Origin: Escarpia spicata
Taxonomy: Eukaryota; Annelida; Polychaeta; Sabellida; Siboglinidae
Length of the DNA: 64,000 nucleotides
NCBI GenBank assembly: GCA_963995525.1
Contig: OZ023205.1
Location: 53,296,274 to 53,360,273 of the forward strand
Reading direction: 5' to 3'
Shown in pieces: positions 57,438-64,000 of the stretch (position 1 is the first letter of the stretch; each line of letters opens with the position of its first letter). Under the pieces are notes generated by a model. It did not search any database. It was not told the DNA's origin and was given only the letters and a program-made list of their open reading frames with translations. The position numbers and the translations under genes were made by a program.

Positions 57438-57689
57438 TTACTTTTTTACATTGGGATACAGTGGTCGTAGAACAAGTGCCGGTACATCAGATAGGAGGTT
57501 TACAATGTTCACAGTTTGTAAACGTGGTTTGCTCTTAACTATAGAGCCCGCATCTTCTATTACTTCACTTGAGCCACAGGTCTTCAAATAGTGGTCAGCA
57601 ACAAAAGCACATGCAGAACACTGCACGTGTTCAGTTTCGCTGATTCCGTTTATGAATTCACGGTGCCCAGGCTCAAGTAATGTATTCAA
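57438..57689 (-). CDS. Hypothetical fragment, Cys-containing, unrecognised
   Basis: 83 codons: HVQCSACAFVADHYLKTCG, then SEVIEDAGSIVKSKPRLQTV and LLSDVPALVLRPLYP. Composition is protein-like and a CSAC pair with a later Cys could bind metal, but I recognise no family. It may be an exon or a relic of another mobile element. No clear splice sites were assigned. Confidence 0.25.
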   Translation of the reverse strand: MNTLLEPGHREFINGISETEHVQCSACAFVADHYLKTCGSSEVIEDAGSIVKSKPRLQTVNIVNLLSDVPALVLRPLYPNVKK

Positions 57690-58139
57690 GCGCCATTCCT
57701 ATATGCAGTTTTTCTCACTCGGGGGAAGTCAGCATGCAGTGTCCTCTTAATTATGTGAATGGTCTAGTACTATAGACTCTCTTGATAACTTTGTTTTGGC
57801 AATAGCTCCTAGTTGTCTCCTCGTATAATCTTTTTGTCTTACACACACGACAGCCATGGGTTGATGGACTCATGTTGGTAGTAACTGACTTAACGGCGAA
57901 TTACAATGCATAGAAATCCACTTAAGGCGTCTACTAACTGTTTGTTCCGCAGTGGAATAAGTTGAGGTGAGATTTATGTATTTGCTCTTCAGTTGGAGTT
58001 TGCATTTTACAGTAGACAACACTGTTGTTACAGAATATGCATATTTGTGATTCTACTTCCGTTTTGCGTTAGTATAGAGAACAATTAAATTGGCGCCCCA
58101 CCGTTCATCGAGGACTGTCTATAAACTAAACCTGGTTAT

Positions 58140-58735
58140 TATAACAGGATTTAACAGGATTTAACAAGATTGCCACCCATATAATTAACTCTAGATGGTA
58201 GGTGGACAATGAAGCCCTTTGGCTTATCGAGAGTCCAACCCTTTTATCTACATATATCCAGCCCTTCTGAGATATGTGTCGATTTTATTTTAAAACAATT
58301 CACGCTACTAGCACCCACACAATCAGCAGATAATCTGTTCCATTCATTTACAGTCCTTTGTTAAAATTAGAATTATCTTATATCTAATCTACACTGCTCC
58401 TTTATTAATGTAACTTAATGTCCTCTAAACCTTTATGTCTTTCTTAACTGAAAAAAAGTATTTCTATCAACATTCACCTAACCATTCAGTATTTTAAACA
58501 CTTCTATCTGGTCTCCTCTCAATCTCCTGGTCTCTAGTGTTGTTAAACCACATTCTTTTAAGAGTATTTCATAACTAAGATCCCTCATTTGGTATCATTT
58601 TAGTCGCTCTCCTGTGTACTCTTTCTAGCATATCTACGTCCTTCCTGCGATACGGCTTCCACGCTTGTATACAATATTCTAAATGAGGCCTAACTATTGT
58701 TTTGTACAGTGGTATTACCTCACCTTACCTTTCCT
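58140..58735 (-). mobile_element. LINE D (CR1), RT C-terminal part and 3' end
   Basis: On the minus strand IPLYKTIVRPHLEYCIQAWK, RRKDVDMLERVHRRATKMI, LKECGLTTLETRRLRGDQIE and a closing VNEWNRLSADCVGASSVNCF appear, with several stops. This is the CR1 C-terminal domain. It continues the RT fragment that stops near 62078, so LINE E and an inverted-repeat element lie inside LINE D. Confidence 0.85.
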
Positions 58736-61270
58736 CTTTGTGCATTGTGGCCGATAAGGCTGATGTGCGACTCCGCCATCTCGCCCTGTCAACGGCTATG
58801 TGTCTTGCTTTGCTCCAAGTTGCCAAGGCCAGTTGGTTTCGTTCTTCTTCCGCTATGCTTCCCCATGTTGTTTTTGGCCGAACAACTTTTCTTGTTCCTT
58901 CAGGCATCCATGCCAGTGCTGTCAGGCAGTGGCTGTAGTCCTTCTTTCTCAGCACACGCCCGATCCAATTCCACCTTCTTCTTCTGTGTACTTCTGTGCT
59001 GATCTTCTTTTCTGCTGTTATATTCTCAATGTCTTTGTTCGAACTTACTACTGGCCATCTAATTCTAAACATTCTTCTGAGACAGTTAAATTGGAAAATG
59101 TCAAATTCTTTATTGTTGATTTTGTTTACTTTCCATGTTTCACATCCTTAAAATAACACTGATTTGACCAGAGTATTGTATAATCTGAATTTAGGTTTTA
59201 ATGTGTATACATTTGAGCTCCATATCTGCTTGAGTTTCATGAATGATGTCCTTGCTTTTCGTATTCTGTATATAATATCATCACCCTCTCCTCCTTGTTT
59301 GCTTAAATTTGCGCATGATATGTTTACCTCTCTACTTCATTCAGTTGTTGGTCATCAATCTGTATTCTGTCATTGCATTTGGTGTTTATTCTCAGTACTT
59401 CAGTTTTGTATTGCTTTTTAAACCATTTTTGATACAAATGCATTCATTTTTGTTGCCTTTGCTTGCATGTGTCTGTAACTTGATGACATAATCGCAATGT
59501 CACCTGCGAAGTCCAAGTCCACAAGTTTTGACATGAATCTCCATCTTATCTCTGTGTTGCATTCTTCAGTTGTTTTCCTCATTATCCACTGCGCATTCAC
59601 TGTCCTCGTACATAATCTGGACCATTCTGATTATCTTGTGTGGGAGTGTGGGATTCTGTAGCTCGCCATGATTTTCCAAAGGCTCTCTTGGTGCATGGAG
59701 TCAAATGCCTTTTATAAGTCTACGAAAGTTACATATAGCGTTTCTTGCCATTCCACTGCCTGTTCTATTATGTTTCGACAGCTCAACTGTTCTGAAGCCT
59801 GCTTGTTCATCTATCATCTTGTTGTCAACTCCATGTCTTATTTTGTCTATTATCACTCTTTTGAACACATTACTGGGGACAGATAATAAAGTAATTCCTC
59901 TCCAATTTCAACAATCTGTAACGTTACCTTTCTTTGGTATTTTAACAATCAGTCCCTGTTTCCACGTCTTTGGTACTCTTTCTTGTTCCCAAATTGTTTC
60001 GAATAAGCTTAGAAGCCAATTATCTGTTGCCGTTATGTCTGCTTTCAACAATTCTGCTGTAATGTCATCTTTGCGTCTGGCGTTCCCATTTTTCAGCTTC
60101 GTCAGTGCTGCTGTAATCTCTGTTTGTGTTATAGAGTCAGCTATGATCAGTTCTACTTCAATATCTATCACGGGGTCATCGGGCATAGGTCTATTAAGGA
60201 CTTCTTCAAAGTGCTCCTTCCATCTTGCCCTCGTGGCTGGTCCTTCAGCTATTAGGTTTCCAAATATATCTTTTACTGCATTCGCTGTCTTGTCTTTGTC
60301 GTTACTAAGTGTCTTTGTGATGTTGTAGACTTCTTTCATCCTTCCATTCCCGGCTGCTTTCTCTGAGGCCAGGTTGTCTACCCACTTTCTTTTATCTTGT
60401 ATCATGCTTTTCTTTACGTCGTTGTCTTTTTGTTGATACTTATCCTTGTAGCTCAGTTTTTTTCTTGCTGACTTTGCTTGTTCTACGTTGCTCTTTGTTC
60501 GTATCTTATCTTCTACCAGCTCCCATGCCCATTTGCTGATCCATGTTTTCTGTCCTCTTTTTTTGTAACCCAGTACGTCTTCAGCTGTTTCTTTGTAGGC
60601 CACTTCGAATTCTTGCCATTTTCTCTCAATAATGTCGTTATCTGTTTCTTTGTAATTTTGTAGTACATCATATCTGTTCCGTAGCTTCAACGAGAATTGC
60701 ATTTTCATGATTGGTTGTTCGATCTTCGAGCGCACTAACTGATGGTCATTCGTAGTGTCCGCTCACCCTCATTACTCCTGTGTCCTGATGTTCTATGCTG
60801 CCAGTTCACTAGCACATGGGCAATTTATTGTTTGGTTCGCCCTCCTGGATATGTCCACGAGTGCTTATGGATGAGTTGATGTGGAAATATGGTACCTGTT
60901 ACCACAAGGTTGTTTAATCCACATAAGTCAATTAGTCTTTCTCCTTTTCATTTCTTTCACCATTTTCCACGGCTTCATAGCCCTCACTGTCTTCTCCAAC
61001 TTTGGTATTTAGGACCCCCGTTACTATAAGCATGTCATGTTTATGTACACTGTCCATAGCTGATGGCAACTGTTCGTAGAATTGGTCTTTCTCTTCGTCA
61101 CGTGTTTCATTTGTTGGTGCATATGTTTGTATGATTTCCATGTATCTGATGTCCTCGGGTATATGAAGCGTCGCCTCGTCATAACCGTTTCCAGCATGTG
61201 CTGGCGAAGTCACATAGTTTCCGTAACAATTATTGAAGGGGGGTTGTTGGCACTCTTGAACACAAGCCCA
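58725..61270 (-). mobile_element. LINE E (RTE-type), nested in LINE D
   Basis: The endonuclease part (61270-60932) has QTYAPTNETRDEEKDQFYEQ and IVTGVLNTKVGED, where GDFN is expected, so the catalytic Asp is lost. The frame 60735-59908 covers the linker and the start of RT (KNGNARRKDDITAELLKA, ERVPKTWKQGLIVKIPKKGN). RT boxes continue in broken frames to about 59420, and 59072-58725 gives the tail RRRRWNWIGRVLRK ... RPKTTW ... RWRSRTSALSATMHKEER. The 5' end is truncated near the inverted-repeat element. The 3' end shows GGTAAGGTGAGGTAA. Confidence 0.85.
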
Positions 61271-61275
61271 GCCAT

Positions 61276-62074
61276 TATTAGAGAATGTATGCAAGCATAC
61301 CGATCTCAATTCCCTTCCCTATCCTTAACGCGCTGCGCGATCGGTGTCGATTGTTGGAGATACGTAACCGTCAGGAGTGTCTGCATCACGGCGTTTCTCG
61401 TGCCAACGTATCGTACATGTATGCCCTTTGCAGCTGGATATGTGGTCCTAATCCCAAGCTCAAATGAACAGACCATAATGCATCTAAATCTTTTTGGAAT
61501 TATGTACAAAAGCACATCATAGGGAAGATAGGATGTACGGTTTTTAACCCGGCGCCTTTTACGAGATTTGGATTTGCCTTTCTATATTCGTAAGTACTTC
61601 AAGACAACTTTATAATAGATTATTTGCAAAAATTTCACGGAATTTTAGTTAAAGATTTAGCACATAGATATCTTACGGAAGAATTTGATTAGAATTAGAT
61701 TTTTGTGAAAACAACAAAAACGATTGCACGCACGATATGTGTCCCCACTGTTATGTATTACGTGCTGAGACAGATCTGAAGAAAAAAAAATTCTGATGCA
61801 TTAAACACAACAGCGATTAAAATGAGGCGGCTTATCAGTCAAAACAGCTGTATGTACAATGGTGTCATATTATTTACTTTGATTCATCCATAATTTGAAC
61901 GTAACATGGATACGGATTGCGCTTACCGATCACCCCCTGCCAGTTACGTATTTACCTATCCGATCGACACATAACCGATCGCATAAAAAACAAAAGCGAT
62001 GACGTAGTACGCACAGCGCGTTAGGGATAGGGAACGGAATAGAAATCCGTATACTTGCAGACACTCTCTATTAG
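61276..62074. mobile_element. Non-autonomous inverted-repeat element, about 0.8 kb
   Basis: The left end reads ATTAGAGAATGTATGCAAGC and the reverse complement of the right end reads CTAATAGAGAGTGTCTGCAAG. Both go on with TTCCCTATCC.TAACGCGCTG and GCGATCGGT. Arms are roughly 60-150 bp with indels. No coding domain was recognised inside. It lies between LINE E and LINE D sequences. Confidence 0.65.
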
Positions 62075-62077
62075 TTT

Positions 62078-64000
62078 TTTTACTTATACGCTATATTTCG
62101 TCTAATGAATCCAAGGATTTCATTTCCATTTGAAGCTGCAATTCAACACTGCCCTGAAACCTTCATATCAACACTAATGGTTAATCCTAAGTAACTTTCT
62201 TTTATATTAATACTTAGTTCAGTGCCCCCCGTTGTATATTGTACATCTTCGTTCCCATATCCTATGTAGAGGCATGCACATTTCTCAAAATTGAACAACA
62301 TTTGCCACTTTTCAGACCATTTGATCAACCTATCAAGATTATCTTGAAAATGCTGTCTATCTCCATCTCGTTTAATCCTTCTAAACAATTTTGTATCATC
62401 CGCAAATTTCAATACCTTGCTTGTTATATCATCGTCCAAATTCTTGATATTTAAGAATAATATAGGTCCCAGTACTGATCCTTGTGGTACCCCACTCAAA
62501 ACTGTTTTCCAGTTTGAAGCCTCCCCATCAACTACTACCCGTTGTCTTCTGTCAATCAACAATTTTTTATCCAGTTAATTATACCTTTTCCTATGCCATG
62601 GGCCTTTAGTGTAAGCAATAATCTTTGATGTGGCACTTTATCGAAAGCTTTCTGAAATTCTAAGTAGATGATATATACTGGTGATCCATCGTCTACCCTC
62701 TTAGTGATATCTTCAAACAAACATAACGTATTTGTTGAACATGACCTCGCTTTTAGAAACCCAAGTTGAAACGGGTTTATCCAGTTATGTTTAAGAAGAC
62801 AATCCACCATGTGATCTATAATAAGTCTTTCTAATAATTTACAAATCACCGATGTTAAACTCACTGGTCTGTAGTTCACTGACTGGTTTCTCAAAGCTTT
62901 TTTAAATAACGGTATAGTCACAGTGCTTGTTTCTTTCCATTCTAAAGGAATCACTCTCTCTCTTCTAATGACATGTTGAAAATGGTTGTAGGCGGTATGA
63001 TAATTTGTTCTACAATTTCCATTATTATTATATTCCAGCACTATCTTCTGGAGGACCGACCTTATCCTGAACTTTCTGTTTGCTCCGAACATAATTATGC
63101 ATAAAAAACTCTTGCTGTCATACCTTCTTTTGATAAATGTTTCTTTCTGGACCGTTTCCCTTGTTTTTTCAAGGGAACAAATTTATCGACGATGTTCTCA
63201 ATTTCACTCTAAGATATTCCAGCATTCTGTTGCAGTCTCCTCATATCTTCCTTTGTGGAAATTTCTCCTGTACTGCTTTTTACTATTCCTTTCCGATTTT
63301 ACTTTGATGATAAAATGTATCTGGTTGTGATCACTACTCCCCAGTGGCTCACGTATCTTGACATTATCACTTATACATTCTGTGAAGACAAAACAATGTT
63401 CTAACACATTCTCACACCTGGTTGATTCTAGCACATATTGAGAAATGAAACTACCTTGTACTAAAGCTAAACACTATTGGTCCTCATTCCGCGTACTCTG
63501 TAGATGTTTCCGTTGTACTTGACCATGGTTAAAATACCCCATAGCACTACAATCCTCTTTGCTCACGTCACTTATAGCGTTTTGTACTTTTTCATTTTCT
63601 TCTATGCTTATGTCTGGACTTCGATAAACTAACCAAACCGTTAACGTTGAGCTTTCCTGTAACAGCTTCTTCGCAATCTGCTTCTCTTTATAATTTTATT
63701 TCATAAGCCTGGATAGATTTTTTTATATATAAAATAAATCTATCTTCCCTTCTTCCTATTTTTTCTTTCTTAAACATTATATATCCTGTCAGACCCAGTT
63801 CGGCATCTGATATATCGGTGGTGGCCCATGATTCGGTTATACCTATAATGTGAGGAGCAATATCTTCTACTATAACGTTTAGTTAACTTCTTTTGTTTAC
63901 TATGCTCCTTGCATTTAAACAAACGCATTTATATCCAGCTTAAAAACAGTTTTCCAGGCTGTTCGTTGCTGATTTATTTCTGCTGTCTTTATCTATGCCT
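62078..64000 (-). mobile_element. LINE D (CR1), endonuclease and RT, runs off the window
   Basis: On the minus strand, from the window end: CVCLNARSIVNKRS, HIIGITESWATTDISDAEL and GYIMFKKEKIGRREG (endonuclease, frames broken). Next comes LGSSDHNQIHF (63434-63204). RT follows in 63092-62556: SVNYRPVSLTSVICKLLE, LEFQKAFDKVPHQR. 62562-62143 gives LSGVPQGSVLGPILF and LKFADDTKLFRRI. It ends near 62078 and resumes at 58735. The first catalytic Asp box reads YLEFQKAFD rather than FLDFQKAFD. Confidence 0.85.

Overview
The window is eukaryotic, from an animal with introns, dense microsatellites and a large load of nested transposable elements. Only one recognisable host gene family is present. Its exons have GT donors and AG acceptors, and the best protein resemblance is to METTL27 (formerly WBSCR27), a small class I SAM-dependent methyltransferase. 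The mix of CR1/Rex1-like and RTE-like LINEs, K02A2.6-type Gypsy elements, Kolobok and ULP1/PHD transposons fits a marine invertebrate. I cannot name the species or phylum. No rRNA, confident tRNA, CRISPR array or bacterial operon was seen.

Layout. 1-690: 3' end of a METTL27-like gene (copy A): intron, terminal exon and stop. 1500-4900: GA tract and a truncated Gypsy element (minus). 5067-7405: transposon with long inverted ends carrying a broken ULP1-protease/PHD-finger gene. 8260-8690 and 13440-13735: two palindrome-rich CACGTG tandem arrays. 9180-9660: RTE reverse transcriptase relic. 11137-12003 and 12551-12801: two foldback elements. 13740-17035: degenerate plus-strand LINE. 17968-26624: four exons of a second METTL27-like gene (copy B). 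Its introns hold a 24-bp minisatellite, GA, CA and CAGA microsatellites, tandem repeats built from tRNA-like half sequences, and a 2.4-kb element with CCGAGGAC repeats at both ends. No terminal exon for copy B was found in the window, and the donor after its third exon reads GA instead of GT.

26830-41213 is a stack of insertions lying after copy B exon 4. A Rex1/CR1-like LINE (minus) was hit by a second LINE (39262-41213) and by a 10.4-kb Gypsy element (27473-37849, matching LTRs, 5-bp target duplication GTTAT). The Gypsy RNase H region was in turn hit by a 6-kb Kolobok-type element (29413-35389, TTAA target duplication, THAP-like finger and DDE transposase on the minus strand). On its plus strand that Kolobok element carries a relic resembling the cysteine-rich C-terminal (ballast) domain of the P2X7 receptor. 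This is the most interesting observation in the window.

41.2-58 kb is mostly non-coding, with scattered relics: Kolobok-related fragments near 44-47 kb, LINE ORF1 and C-terminal pieces, and a complex inverted-repeat structure at 49953-53540 containing a 221-bp Harbinger-like MITE. 58140-64000 is a CR1-like LINE (minus, running off the window end), split by an RTE-type LINE and a 0.8-kb inverted-repeat element. Nearly all mobile-element genes carry stops, frameshifts or lost catalytic residues. The only plausible host coding sequence is METTL27-like copies A (partial) and B (probably damaged).
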